From: Trichaptum fuscoviolaceum
Taxonomy: Eukaryota > Basidiomycota > Agaricomycetes > Hymenochaetales > Trichaptaceae
DNA length: 64,000 nt
Assembly: GCA_910574455.1 (NCBI GenBank)
Contig: CAJSYZ010000012.1
Span: 861,317-925,316 of the forward strand
Direction: 5' to 3'
In this document: piece by piece, positions 1 to 12,010 of the stretch
How positions within the stretch are numbered: the first letter of the stretch is position 1
Layout: each line of letters opens with the position of its first letter
The notes under the pieces: generated by a model
Databases searched by the model: none
What the model saw: the letters and a program-made list of their open reading frames with translations, nothing else
What the model was told of the DNA's origin: nothing
Position numbers and translations under genes: made by a program

Positions 1-362
1 GGTAGAATGGTGACGTGCCGTAAAGACAATTCATTCACGCGTAATCCGCATTCTAGTCGTACAGCGACTTCCCCGATCAAAAAGTAGGGCCACAGCCTGG
101 TGCGACTTATTGATTCATCCAGTAAATGCATGCACCGAATGGTACGCCGACTATCGGTTCCTCGCCTTTGCATTACCGTCACTGCGAAGTATGGCGTCTG
201 TCGGCTCGTCCCCTGTCTTCTTCTCCTCTTCCAACGCCAATGTGTTCCGTAAGTAACAGAGTCGTGTAGACCAGGAAACGAGTCTTATACGGCGGCGGCG
301 GTCGTCGCCACTCCTGCCTTTTCGCCCCGTTGACCGTTCTGTGTCTTGAAATTCTTGCTCCT

Positions 363-2401
363 ATGACCGATGTAAGCCCCGAAACCGAGGCTCTCCTGGC
401 CATTCTACGCACAGCGGGCGCCCAGATGTGAGTTCTGTTGACTTTGTGCTGGCTCTATTTTCTAACCTTCGGAAATCCGAAGTATTGCGACTAAGGTGAC
501 CGCCATCATTCTCTTGCCTGTGTCTTATTCGGGATAGGCGTTGATTGAGCAGTTTTAGTCTGCGTTCATCGCCTTGTACGCCTTGGTCTTATATGACCAT
601 GCGTTGACACTCTCGGATGAAGTGAGTATCATCAGTGAGAGTGAGGATACTTTGGCGTTTGACTAACTCGTATTTAACAGATCAAATACATTTGGCGGCG
701 TCGATGGTCATCCGGTGAGAGTGTTGATACAACGTGATACCTAACGCTTTCTGATTTACAATCAGTGACGCTGCTATTCTTCATTGTATGTTAAGCTACT
801 GGGTTCCCGGGCCGTCCGCTGCTAACATTTGCACGCGTCACAGACGCGATATTATGCTTTAGGGACGTTCACCGTGGTGCTAGCATGTGCGTATAGTATA
901 GCTTTTGCGTCTTCCTCGAAGACAGCTTAGCCAACATTTCTCTTCATAAGCTTTCTTCTCGCCCCTTTTCAAGGCCGATGTAAGTAGGCATGTTGGCACT
1001 ATTATTCACGCAACTAACGTCTTCTTTCTAGGTGTAAGTCACCATGAACTTGGCGAACGTTCGTATCTCACCGTAATGCAGTTGCGCTCGGTTCTCGTTA
1101 TTCTTCCCTTTTGCATTGGGGATTCCGCTTACGATTACCCCAGGAATCATCATGGGTCTTCGGTGCGTCTTTTTAGTACACAGTGCTGTCACCGCGCAGT
1201 AGCAAACGTTGCTTCCGATTCTAGAGTCGTCGCGTTGTATAAGAGCTCGAAGCTTGTGCAGTTCATAGTTGGGGGCTACCTTCTCGCGGAGTTATGCGTT
1301 GGACTATGGATTTATTCAGTCCCTGGTGGTCATCGTATGTTCTCATTCCTCATTCAACGCTCGTTTCTCATGAGTGTGTTACCAGCCCTCGCCCTTCCTC
1401 CTATGGTGCACGGCGATGCATTCACTCGTATGGTCACGGCAATTTTCGTTCGAGAAAACTCTACTGACTGCTGAGTCACTCCAGTGTGCACTGATTTGGC
1501 CGCGGATAGTCTGTGAGTAATCGAAATGAATTCCCCATTATTGACCCAAGTTCTAATGCGTCGTGATTCTGAACTATCATTCAGAGGTAACATCAAGAGT
1601 GCAACGTTCCAGTTCATGGAGACAATCTACGACACGGTCATCTTCGTACTGGTTATATTCAAGACTGCGCAGACCGCGCGACTCACGAGCTTGCGGCAGA
1701 GCATCACGTTCCTTATTACAACACATAGCCTTATGTACTTCGCGTAAGTTCATACTTACTCACATCCACCGCACACTCAAATACGGTCTACCTATAGCAT
1801 CATTTTCAGCTCGAACTTATTATGGGCTTTGATGATCATCTTAGCTCCGGTAAGGCTTCTCTTTTAGCCTGAGAGCGCTTCATCGTTACTGACGAGTTCT
1901 TTACAGACTGGTCTCAAGTATGCAACTGCTATGTGAGTCTTGTGTCTTTACTTGCGTACAAATGGTCACTTCTTAATTGTTTTTCACTGAAGTCCAACTA
2001 TCATGTGAGTAGGCAACAACGAATATGTGTTCCTGCCGTACTGAACATATGTTAGGCTGGTCTGTATAATGGTGAACCGCCTCACGCTCGAGCTCCGCGC
2101 GTTCTTCATCCAGGAGAACGCTACGACTATGCAGAGGACGGAGCCATCGTCCGGTACAACCCCCTTTGGGCAAAAACGAAGCCGAGTGACCCTAAAATTC
2201 AGATCCCCGAGCCGGACCGCGCTTTCCACGACGTTCTCAGGGATGCACTCGGACTTCGTCGATTCGCGCGACCCAAAGCTGCAGACAATTTCGGAAGCGT
2301 CGAATGCATCGCAATCTGTTGGTGCAGGATCGACTGATGCGGAGGAATTTGAATTGCAGAAATTACAAGACAGGGAGTTTTCTCTCGGGACGCCTGTGTG
2401 A
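363..2401 (+). CDS. DUF6533-type multi-span membrane protein, copy 1
   Basis: Spliced gene of a basidiomycete-specific membrane protein family of unknown function. The start is an ATG opening a short exon that reads MTDVSPETEALLAILRTAG and ends at a GTGAGT donor. A later exon reads ALYALVLYDHALTLSDE, the family's first membrane helix and acidic motif. IKYIWRRR follows. Further exons carry VVALYKSSKLVQFIVGGYLLAEL, FQFMETIYDTVIFVLVIFKTAQ and SNLLWALMIILAP, all hydrophobic helices. The last exon (about 2040-2401) holds LVCIMVNRLTLELRA and a polar Ser/Thr-rich cytosolic tail. Exon order and splice phases match the gene at 3657-5603, so the two are tandem duplicates. Middle exon borders are uncertain. 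The DUF6533 label rests on the recognised N-terminal motif. Ligand and function are unknown. Confidence 0.72.
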
Positions 2402-3656
2402 GAGGGGGCAGACTTGTATATGATCATTGCTGCAGGCGCGCGATACATGATACACGGCGCATGGACATAACATAGACTTCTGGAACTGCTACGGTCTGGG
2501 CAGTCTAGAACTTGTAATATACAGCAGACATCTATATTGCGAGAAAGCAACAGGTTTATCCAGAGTAACGGAAAGAGGACATGAAGTGCTTTGCGTTTGG
2601 GATCGCACCGGAGCTGTGCGAAAAGAAGGGAAACAATGCCCTTCTAATGCTCGTGAGAATCAATTATTGATTAGAAAAAAGGTTAGTCTTTTAAGAAGTC
2701 TTCACATATTTAGGACTGATAAGCGTTTTGCTTCTGAATGTGCAGTCTAGACGACGCAGCCTGAGGTATCGTGTGAGAAGAGAATGAAAGAAAGCAGAAG
2801 GATCTGCAGCCTGGCTTGCGGGCGTTGCCGAACACATTTTAGTACGCGCAACGACGCGAATTCGCCCACCTTACACCTGGATACTATGGTCACTGAGCGA
2901 TTGAGCTCATATTCAAGAATGCTCCTGACTAGCTCTCGTTCTTTCTTCGTTGCCTCCTCTCACGTTCAGAGTATAAGAATGGAGCGGATATTATCTGAAT
3001 CTGTGGTTATTGATCGGAAGCAGAACGGACAGTCGCTTTAATGGTCTGAACTGAACTGAACTCTTTTTCGCTTGTCTCAGCCAACACTGGATTACAGCAT
3101 GCACCTCAGATACCCATAATGTAAGGCGGCAGTATAGTTTTCACGACATTACGCTCACTTCTCACCAAGACCTTGTTACAGTATTTACCCGCAAAATAAT
3201 ACGCGAGAAGCTGAAAACAACCAAGTACTTTCTCCCATCCATGTATGTAGATCCTCCCTTTCGCATTGAAATATTATGAGTTTCTTGCCGTAAACTTGAA
3301 GGTGCTACTAGTAGCAATGACAGCGCTGTACGGACACGGTTGCGAATTACTTGTGTTGGCTCTGGCCTAAACCCGACTACTCGCACAACATTCGTTGATC
3401 GGGCTTCATTATTTCTCACTGTCGACAACCCAAGGCTTACACTGGCACGTGTTTCGTCTTAAGCGTATCGTTCCAAGCTGGAGAACCACCGAATACCAAA
3501 GAAGCCCGTTTTGTGAAGCGTTAGTCTACGCGACGGCCATCATTTCTCCATTTCTAACGTCTCGTAACAGTCTCATGGCGTCTTATTTATATTGAGCTCG
3601 ATAGGGGGAAGTTCTTCTTCATCTATGCCCACTTTTCGTTCTTTTTCTATACCTTC
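2402..3656. other. Intergenic, no supported gene
   Basis: Spacer between the two tandem membrane-protein genes. It contains only short open frames without recognisable motifs. It should hold the 3' end of the first gene and the promoter of the second. Confidence 0.5.
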
Positions 3657-5603
3657 ATGGCCGACAATGGCTCGGGTGCAGATTCGTTCAGCTCTTTGAA
3701 ATTAGAAGGGGTTCAGATGTGAGTATTTTGATGGCTATTCTAGTTCATAAACTAAACATGTTTAACTAGACTTGCGACTAAGGTCGGACAATCTTCGCTT
3801 TGGGTCTATTTTGGCAGGGCGCCTGATATGTCGATGTCTGCAGTATCTATTTATTGGGATGTACGCCGTGGCTCTGTATGAGCACTGTCTGACTTTTCCG
3901 GAAGAGGTGAGAAATATAGCCATCGTGATGTAACCCGCCACTAAAGTCATCAAATAGATCAAGTACATATGGAAAAGACGGCTGTCTACAGGTATATGAG
4001 TTAGACATGGTACAATACCCCGAAACTCATCACATTCGTCCAGTATCAATTCTGTTCTTCTTGGTGAGTAGCAACTAGCTACTTGATCAAGCGCGTGGCC
4101 GCTCTAATACTTAACTTTAGACTAGGTACTACTTATTGGCAGTTTCTACCGTCGCCTTGAGTGGTTAGTAAAGATCTTCAAGTATTGTAATGACCTAGCT
4201 TATGTTGTATTAGCTTTATTTTCTCCTTTATATACGCAATCGGTGAGTCTTTGCTCTAGTTCTTGAGGGCAAGGCCTAATAAACATTCGCAGATGTAGGT
4301 CAATTATCATGATAGGAAATGTACGCTCTGATACACTTACAGATGCAAACGATTTATCATTTTTCTTCCTTTTGCATTTGGCATTCCCCTAACGATTTTA
4401 CCTGGCGTACTGATGGGGCTACGGTTCGTCCACAAACTGCGCTTGTAATCTCGTGTGGGATTTGAAAAAGACTCCCTAAGTGTTATCGCATTGTACGAGA
4501 GACGTCTCATCTTGTGGTTGGCTATGGGATTGTATATCTGTGCCGAACTCGTCGTCGCGGTTTGGACTTACTCTCTACCCGGAAATCACTGTAAGTCATA
4601 GAGCGAGCAATTTTAGCGATAGCTCACCGATGATATCTTAGCACTGGAGTTCCCTATGGTTCTGCACACTGATGCATACACCAGTACGCAGCAATCACGT
4701 TATCTTTATCGTGTCCACCTAATCTTTGCTCACCGCCCGTAGTATGTCTGAACCTACCCGCAGACAGTCTGTGCGTTCTTGCCTTCTTTATCTGTTCCCT
4801 GCGAAAAAGCTGACATCACATGGAAGTGGAAATATTCGGTCTGCAGCTTTCCAATTCATGGAGACTGTATACGACACTGTCATTTTCATCCTTGTCATCT
4901 TCAAAACCGCTCAGGCACTCCGTCATTCTTGCAAGAAACAGAGCATGGCGGTCTTGATTACGAAACACAGTGTCTTGTATTTTGCGTACGTCTTGAGATG
5001 CAGGCTCTCGTGTGGTGCCGATCGCGACTAACAGCTCGAACTTTCAGAGTGATATTTTCGTCGAACTTGCTATGGGCGCTGATGATAGTTTTTGCTCCGG
5101 TAAGCTATACGTCGGCTTGCAGTTTACTCGGCGCTTACGCATCGCTCCACAGACTGGGTTGAAGTATTCGACGGCAATGTGAGAGTCTCCAGAATAGTCA
5201 TCGCTGAACTTATATTTACCAGTATTTAGGCCAACTCTGATGTATGTCCCCTACATATTTACCACCCCAGACAGTTCGCTGATTTCAATCCAGTCTGGTC
5301 TGCATCCTGGTCAACCGGTTGACGTTGGATCTTCGCGCCTTTGCAACTCAGGAATCTCTTTTGACTTTGTCCACCACTCCCGCGGAGTTCGCATCACGGG
5401 AGAATTTCAGCTTCAAGCAAATATCGTTGCGGTTCTCGACGCCAAACGTGATGGTCGTGACCTCGATGTTTACTGAAGAGGAGGCTGGTGAGCAGGGCCG
5501 AGTGACGGAGTCAAGATGTGGAACAATTTCTGAGCAGGTAGAAATGCAATATTTGTCGCTCGGGAGAAGGTCGAACAAGAGGGGTAGCAACAAATCCGAG
5601 TGA
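3657..5603 (+). CDS. DUF6533-type multi-span membrane protein, copy 2
   Basis: Second member of the tandem pair. The first exon starts at an ATG and reads MADNGSGADSFSSLKLEGVQ before a GTGAGT donor placed exactly as in copy 1. Exons then give YLFIGMYAVALYEHCLTFPEE, IKYIWKRRLS, VIALYERRLILWLAMGLYIC, FQFMETVYDTVIFILVIFKTAQ, SNLLWALMIVFAP and LVCILVNRLTLDLRAFATQE, followed by a polar tail to the stop at 5601-5603. The hydrophobic exons imply about seven membrane spans. Parallel exon structure and conserved helices show an old tandem duplication, because the tails have diverged strongly. Function is unknown. Middle exon borders were placed by eye. Confidence 0.72.
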
Positions 5604-5864
5604 TATCATGATGTATAATCTTGTTGCGAGTCAATGGCGCCAGATACATATTGTTATCCGCATATTGTCGCAAGTAAGAGGTGGAATATTATATATACCT
5701 TGACACTATCGAGAAAGCTGCATGGGATGCTCGAGATTTCATGAGGCTCAATCTCCGCATAACATACTGCACAAAACAATCCTTACGCCCGAAACCATTT
5801 ATTGTTTCTTTATTCAGGCTATCAGGTATGTATGATACAAGTTGTTCAAAATCACCACCCCAAG

Positions 5865-7151
5865 TTATACAGTATTTTGTGGAAGCGCAATGAGCTTTTT
5901 CCCACTGACTTTGTTTTCCTGTAACCTCTGGAGACCATCTGGGATGCCTGCAAGACCGTTCGGTAGTACCTCGATATTATTCGGCTACTCGAAATGTCAC
6001 GTTCAACGCGACGTATGCTATCAGAAATGAAGTAAATGACAGACCTTAAGTCCTCCTTCGCTAAGGAGCTTTGTTATCTTGCTGCACAAGCTTACTCCAA
6101 GTGCCCTATTTTGTGGCACAGCGAAGCTACCATAGACAAATACGACGTGCTTATCCTTGTACTTTGTCTTATCCACTTGAGGTTCAAGGACAACGGAGAG
6201 TGTTCCACCGGGAGCGAGAATCTCCCATGCCTGCTCTTGAGTAGACTTTTCGGAAATGGAATCGTAGATGATTTCGACTGGGCTGCTAACAATCTTCCTG
6301 ACTTCTGCAACGACATCGGTGTTCCGGTCAACGACGTGTGTGGCTCCAAGGGATTTGAGCAGTGCTTCGTTATGTAACGAGGCTGTGGTGATAATCGGCG
6401 AGAATCCGGATAGTTTCGCAAACTGAATAGCTATAAGAGGATTCCAATTAGCTGAACAAACGAGTCTCAAAAGATTTGCTTGCGAAAACATGCTCACCTA
6501 ATTGTCCGACTGAGCCAGAGCCTCCGAAAATCACTATCGGCTGTCCGCTGTATTGTCCTCCTCCTTCCTCCCAAGGCGCGGATAGCTGCTTTGCACCAGA
6601 ATCTGCCTTGTCACCATACAGCCCTATGGCAGCCGTGGCGATTGCAGAAGGAAGGGAAGCAGCTGATTCAAATGATACGTTGGGCGGCAACTAATACAGT
6701 GCGTCCAGGAAATGAACTATGTAAGCCAGTTGCAAACATCGAAACACGGAGCACGCTGACTTTCGCAGTAATCTCTGCGGGAGCCACAGCGTATTGCTGG
6801 AAGGTGGCTTTGTCGTTGGAAATTTGTCCCTGGAAGAAGCTAAGATTGCTCGTTAGCGGTGAGTGATCATAGCGCTTCAAGCTGATTGCAAACAACATAC
6901 ACTTTATCGCCTTTCGCGAACCCGGTCACCCCTTCTCCAAGTTCCTCGACCACTCCTGCTGCATCGAAGCCAATAACGGCTGGCCATTCTGTGACAAAGA
7001 GATTGTATGCGCGGATCTTCCAATCCGCTGGGTTCAGACCAGTGGCTTGAATCTTCACCAAGAGCTCTCCAACTGCCGGTTTCTGAATGTCCTTCGATGC
7101 GACTTTCCAAGGGCCATTGGCACTTTCAAGAAAAAGAGCTTTCTGTGACAT
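5865..7151 (-). CDS. Medium-chain dehydrogenase/reductase, enoyl-reductase/toxD-like
   Basis: NAD(P)H-dependent oxidoreductase of the medium-chain (quinone oxidoreductase / trans-enoyl reductase) group. The ATG at 7151 opens MSQKALFLES and the GroES-like domain (GELLVKIQATGLNPADWKI, IGFDAAGVVEELGEGV, KGDKV). Later exons give NVSFESAASLPSAIATAAIGLY, the nucleotide-binding loop VIFGGSGSVGQL, AIQFAKLSGFSPIITTAS and LLKSLGATHVVDRNT. The last exon, joined after EGGLK, reads PNNIEVLPNGLAGIPDGLQ and ends at the TAA at 5865-5867. No structural or catalytic zinc cysteines are seen, as expected for this subgroup. About five exons. No biosynthetic cluster genes lie next to it, so a secondary-metabolism role is not shown and the substrate is unknown. 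Confidence 0.85.
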
Positions 7152-7284
7152 AGCAAAGGTAACGAGGACAGTCTAGAGAGTTTAGTCGGTAATACATTCC
7201 TTATATTCAATCGGAATGAGAACGGCTTGCAGCTTGCGTGTTTTCCCGGCTCAACACTGAATTACGCAGATCTGGCAGTGTCCG

Positions 7285-7324
7285 CCCGGGCCGACTCCGA
7301 GTCGGACTCGGAGGACGGCCCGGG
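7285..7324. repeat. GC-rich nested inverted repeat
   Basis: Perfect 9-bp arms CCCGGGCCG (7285-7293) and CGGCCCGGG (7316-7324) enclose a second inverted repeat, CCGACTC/GAGTCGG. It lies about 135 bp upstream of the reductase start and would form a stable hairpin. It could be a promoter element or a relic of a small element. Confidence 0.55.
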
Positions 7325-7725
7325 GCAGTCTTCAACTTGAAGTGTTGCTGAGTTATCATATGGGATTCCATGAGGGCAGAAGACCTTGTTAGTTTGCGTA
7401 TAGTCTCTCCTATAGATTTGGATTACAGATATGCAATGTGCCAGTGAGCGTGAAAGGCAAAAGAGGATGGGAACCAACTATGCATTACCACCACTGATTG
7501 TGCTAGATAACTTACGCCCGGAGAGTAAAATGATAGGCTTGCCACGGAGCAAACGCCTTGCTGGCACTGCGAAGGCGCTGAAGCATAATCTTGGTTGTCT
7601 ATATGGCCGTTGCAATGGAGTCTCATCCATGCATCTTTGCAACTTCTCCACACCATTCCGTCGGAAACGGCGGAAGCCATGATGATTATGTACACAAAAA
7701 GGCTTCCAAACAATACATGGTCGCT

Positions 7726-9343
7726 TTAATCAAAGAATTGCCCGTGTAAAGCACCTCTATCACCCTTCGGATACCACACCTGCGCCCCACTGTAGCGTTC
7801 AACGTCCATTCTCACATCGCTTTGAATACCGCTTTCATAGACATCGAAGGTGGGACGAAGGCAGACATTGTCTTCCCAAAGTCTGCTAAGCATAAAGTCA
7901 TATCGGATGTCACTACGTACCGTCCAGTGACCTGCTGTTGATAGCGAACAGGATTCAAGAAAGTGTCCCCAGGACCCTTCTAACATAATATACTTTGTCG
8001 AGCTGTCGTATGTAAGCGCTAGATCTGAACCATTCACGCTCTCTTCTAGATAGAGACGGTGCGCTTGAACGTAAGCATAATCGATGTCACTAGAGCGCTT
8101 GGTGATAGAACCACCGCTATCCACAAAGTGGGACAAAAGTACGCGGCAGGGTTGCGTTGAACCCCAACTCTTCGGGTCGCACACAGACAAGATGATTGTG
8201 TCGTGGTCGAAATACTCGTATAACTCTTCATATATGCTCGGAAGAACGAGAGTATTTTCGCAGATATCCTCGAGCATTATTGATTTCATGTCCAGAGTGT
8301 GCTCAAAAATCCGCGATAAGTTAGCGACGAACAAAGAAACTGTCTTGTCGTAGGATGTGACCAAGCAGATGAGGGTGCTGCGAACAATGGCGATGTCGAT
8401 ATCGAACTAAATCATTAACAGGGTAAGTAAAAGACTCTAGCTAGAACTGGTTTAAAACCAGACTTACATTGTTAATCACGACTCTTGCGATTCTACCCCT
8501 TTCAGGACAGAGTAGGACGATGCAGCCACGACAACGAACAAGCACTGTTTTCCCCTTCACTCTCACAGTTTTAGAAATATCACGACTCCGGCGATCAAAC
8601 ATGCTGTTTTGTATGGTCTCCGAGAGATGTAGTATCGATTTTTCACGCTTCAGGTCAAGATCTACTATCATGATACGCTTAGAATGACTACATAGTGGCA
8701 AAATGTCAGTGCGTACTTCATACGCGCATACTATCCCACTCACTCTTGAATATCACGCAAGTAGGCCACCCTGACCGTATTTCCACCTTCTAGCAACGCA
8801 CAGTCGTGCGCCGTGCCTCGTAAGCTGCCAGAGCAGTGGTGCCTCGCGATTATCCTTTCTTGAGTTATATCCCAAACACCGAAATAATCGTTATTGAGAG
8901 ACTGCACAACGATATATTTACAGCCAGGTAGCACCATCATTGCGCACAGATGACTGTCTAGAAGGAACTCTTGTTCCCTGGTAACCCGGGGACCATCGGG
9001 GGAGCACCAGTTATTGTAGCTCCTCAATGCTCGAGCGATAATTCTCTTTACCTCTCTGGTTTGCAGAGAGTCTAGGTCAACGTGAGGTCCGACATCTGGT
9101 GCCTGGTCATAATCTAGCTTTGCAAGGAGTGTCATCCAGAGGTGTTTTGAGTCCGATAAGAGACGCAGAGTCTTGCAAGTCTATATACTATCATGAATAG
9201 CTAGTAGAGGACAGCATGGTGAAATGAAGAAAGACCTTTTCCATCCTCAGTGCATCCTCTGGGTCACAGGCCATCAAGATCTCTCGTAGTAGTTCTTCAG
9301 GAAGGTGGAGGAGGCGAGATTTAGCAAATGCGCTTTCCTCCAT
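7726..9343 (-). CDS. F-box protein, family copy A
   Basis: Predicted substrate adaptor of an SCF-type ubiquitin ligase. Exon 1 (9343-9236) reads MEESAFAKSRLLHLPEELL and then EILMACDPEDALRMEK, an F-box start. A 55-bp intron (9235-9181, donor GTCTTT) joins to TCKTLRLLSDSKHLWMTLLA. Exon 2 continues with DYDQAPDVGPHVDL and a region with repeated beta-type motifs (FGVWDITQERIIARH). Two more introns follow (donors GTGAGT near 8745 and GTAAGT near 8469). The last exon carries the family motifs CDPKSWGSTQPCRVL, YLEESVNGSDLALTYDSS and VERYSGAQVWY, and ends in QFFD. The long C-terminal part is probably the substrate-binding domain and has no named fold that I can recognise. Four other copies lie in this window. 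Confidence 0.75.
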
Positions 9344-9876
9344 GGGAAAAGTGCTTCAGCTCTATAATGGTGAGGCAGAGAAATTATATGGGCGTCGAGA
9401 TGGAGTAAGAGCAAGTTGGATTGCTCGGCACAGCATGCCCATGCCAGTAAAGCGAGTCATCGAGTACGGTTACTACAGGGCCGGCCTGGAAGCTCTCAAA
9501 CCTTAGTTCTGCAACTTGGTACTGTATATAACAAAGATGTATATCAAACTATCGTCAAAAGAAGAATGCTATACTATGATTACTATTCAGATACTTCATA
9601 TGTACATTGTGAAGAACCCTTTTTATTTGCTGGAGCGGGGGTAACATTACTGTTTATTGTCATGGTAATGGAACATATCGGTAGTTTGAATGACATCGAA
9701 TGTTACATGATTGAAACTGATGTCTCAAGTTATCAACACCATCGATATCGTTACAATTCACTAGCACTACAAGTACAAATATCACGAGCAAGAAAGAGGA
9801 CTGATTTATAAAACGCTTTTATAAAACGCAGCGAAGGGTAAAGCTGAATAGCGCACAAGTTTGAAAGACCAGAACA
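9344..9876. promoter_or_regulatory. Upstream region of F-box copy A with shared motif
   Basis: No gene is supported here. The motif AGGGCCGGCCT (9477-9487), about 135 bp upstream of copy A's ATG, recurs upstream of copies C (35481-35497) and E (44369-44387) at a similar distance. This suggests a shared promoter element or simply common descent. The rest is AT-rich. Confidence 0.35.
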
Positions 9877-11067
9877 TCAAGGAAACCACAAAAAGCACCG
9901 TCCACCGCGACCTAACCCTTGATCTTTCTCCAGGTCCGCAAGCGTCCGCACTCCCACAGCTCCTAACGGAACCGTCTTATAGATGTTCTCGTTCGCCTTT
10001 TGCAGTCCTTCGCGGCCGCGGCTGATGTTCTGCGTTACCCTATCCTGGTTCTCTGGAGAAAGCGCATGCGTATAGAGCGCCCGAACGGCATACTGTCTCC
10101 AGGGACCGGGTGTCCACTCTGCTAGTTTCAAGAGGGGAAAAGTGGCATAAAACGATGCGTATGCTGACATGGATATCGAATTAGCTCAGCAACGCCTCAA
10201 AAGCGCCCGGGGTTTTCCTCACCTGTGGTTTTGGCTGTTACAAAAACAGTTCTGACGAGCAGCTCCGGCACTATTCCTGCAACGGTTGCGCCTTGTGGGT
10301 GTGACGAAGACCAGCTTAGGCTTCCAACCCGGAAAACAGGGCTGACCGCGAATGTCTTGTTCGGATTGCTTGTTGTCACCCGAAGTCGAAAGTAGCCATC
10401 GCCAGACGCTACCGGGATATGTACGAGCAGCGTTTGCAGTGGTTGCTGCTTTCCGATATTGATGTCCGGAGCCGTGAACAAGCGGTTGATGTCTTCGTCT
10501 GTCTGTTTCTTTTGCCGAGGTGCCAGAGCTGAAATCGGGAGTTCGTCATCGGGCGTCACCTCGATTCCTGGTAGTTTTGACCCGCCAAGTAGGCCGCCGA
10601 TTGACCAGCCGCTACCATGAGGGTGATAAGAATTTGCTGGAGCTAAAATGTGTAGCCTTACAATAATCCGGTTCTGTAACCTCTTCTTTGCAGGAAAACT
10701 CTTCTGTCTGGAGGAAGGGGTTGCGACCCAAGGATTGTTATTGGAACAGCAGTTTTGACGCCTTGGTAGACAACGAAAGGTCGCGTATGTCTGAGGACCG
10801 AGTATGGGCTTCCGTAAGTCACATCACCACCGCTGTAAGCAACAGCGAAGCAGGAGTCGATTAACATTGACTCGAAGCCGTGCTTTAGTATTTCATTTCG
10901 TACGTTAGAAAACTGTATATAGAAGCCACTTGAGAGTAAGAGTATGAGATGATTTCTCGATACATTTGTTGAATAAAACTGAATACTGGGTCGATGGTGG
11001 TGGTCGAGAGTAAGGAGTCGCGAGTCTGAGGGCCGCGACGTAGAGCAAGAGCTATTGATGACGTCAC
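9877..11067 (-). CDS. Conserved basidiomycete protein, function unknown
   Basis: Spliced gene read from three linked exons. The central exon carries FVVYQGVKTAVPITILGSQPLPPDRRVFLQRRG. Joined exons continue with ANSYHPHGSGWSIGGLLGG and then TPDDELPISALAPRQ, VHIPVASGDGYFRLRVTTSN, FRVGSLSWSSSHPQGAT and PELLVRTVFVTAKTT. The last exon gives YASFYATFPLLKLAEWTPGPW and a polar tail ending in CFLWFP. Introns with good signals lie at about 10658-10640 and 10228-10170. The pattern, a beta-rich domain followed by a hydrophobic stretch, does not identify a function. The 5' end is uncertain: the best N-terminal reading (ALALRRGPQTRDSLLS) has no clear ATG, and a short first exon may be missed. Confidence 0.55.
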
Positions 11068-11412
11068 TCAAACTACATGGTAGTAAGTAAACCGAATACT
11101 ACTCACGTGACCAAATAACCGTTCATCTATAGCAGATACGAAGCTCGGCAAAAGGGGAGGCTCAACCAGGGACTAATTCTGCTATCGAGTAGATCAGTCA
11201 GTAAGGCCGAATCTTGAGCGCATACAGACAGCCTGAGGGCAATAGTGGGTTACATCATGTAATCCAGTCTGAGCCTGCTTACGTCATAGTATAACTTGCA
11301 TTACCTAAACAGGATGCATATGGTTTGTGGGCTATCAGATGAGCCTCTCTTCGCACCTCTTCCTCCTTCTCTGTACTCTTCATTTCTTTTCGTCTCTTCC
11401 TCTTCTTTCGCG

Positions 11413-12010
11413 ATGTCGTGGCAAGGTAAGATTTTCTCCACCATAATATTTATGGCAAGCCAATCAACCGCGTTAAAATCAGTCTACGTCGACGATCACC
11501 TCGTCGCAACTAAAAAGGTCGCAAAAGCTGCGATCTTGGGACAGCAGGGAGGTATATGGGCCGCAACACCAGGCTTCACAGTGTGTACCCATTGCTACTA
11601 CTTAAGACATTGAGCTTAACAGTCTCCTCGACGTCAGATCTCGGCCGATGAACAGAGCTTCTTGCTCTCCGCCTTCAATAACCTAGACCAGGTGCGAGCC
11701 TCTGGCGTCCGGTTAGCGGGAGCGAAGTACTTTGCCCTTCAGGCAGAAAATGATCACATCTACGGGAAGAAGCAGGTACGTCGTCATACCCGTCATAATC
11801 TCTAGGGAAGTGTTGTTACTGACGTTGATCCATGTCTCACCTCTTTGTACGCCGGATTGCGACTGATGGACACAGCTTGACGGGTGCATCATCGTCAAGA
11901 CGGTGCAAGCCATTATTGTCGCCGTGTACGACGGGTCAACTACCCAGGCATCAGAGGCAACACCAATCGTAGAGAAGCTGGGAGACTACCTAAAGTCTGT
12001 CGGATATTAG
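11413..12010 (+). CDS. PFY1: Profilin
   Basis: Small actin-monomer and poly-proline binding protein that controls actin assembly in the cytoplasm. Four exons: 11413-11425 (MSWQ), 11483-11580 (VYVDDHLVATKKVAKAAI, then LGQQGGIWAATPGFT), 11638-11775 (ISADEQSFLLSAFNNLDQ, then GVRLAGAKYFALQAEND) and 11876-12010 (LDGCIIVKTVQAIIVAVYDG, then IVEKLGDYLKSVGY, stop). The MSWQ start, the GQQGGIWA motif and the C-terminal KLGDYLKSVGY-type helix are diagnostic of profilins, and the total length, near 127 residues, is normal. The splice sites are clean. It appears intact and is a reliable housekeeping anchor. Confidence 0.97.

Noticed and set aside
7423..7713. Minus-strand frame upstream of the reductase (MFGSLFVYII...)
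   Set aside because: No family features. It lies in the shared upstream region and is probably chance.
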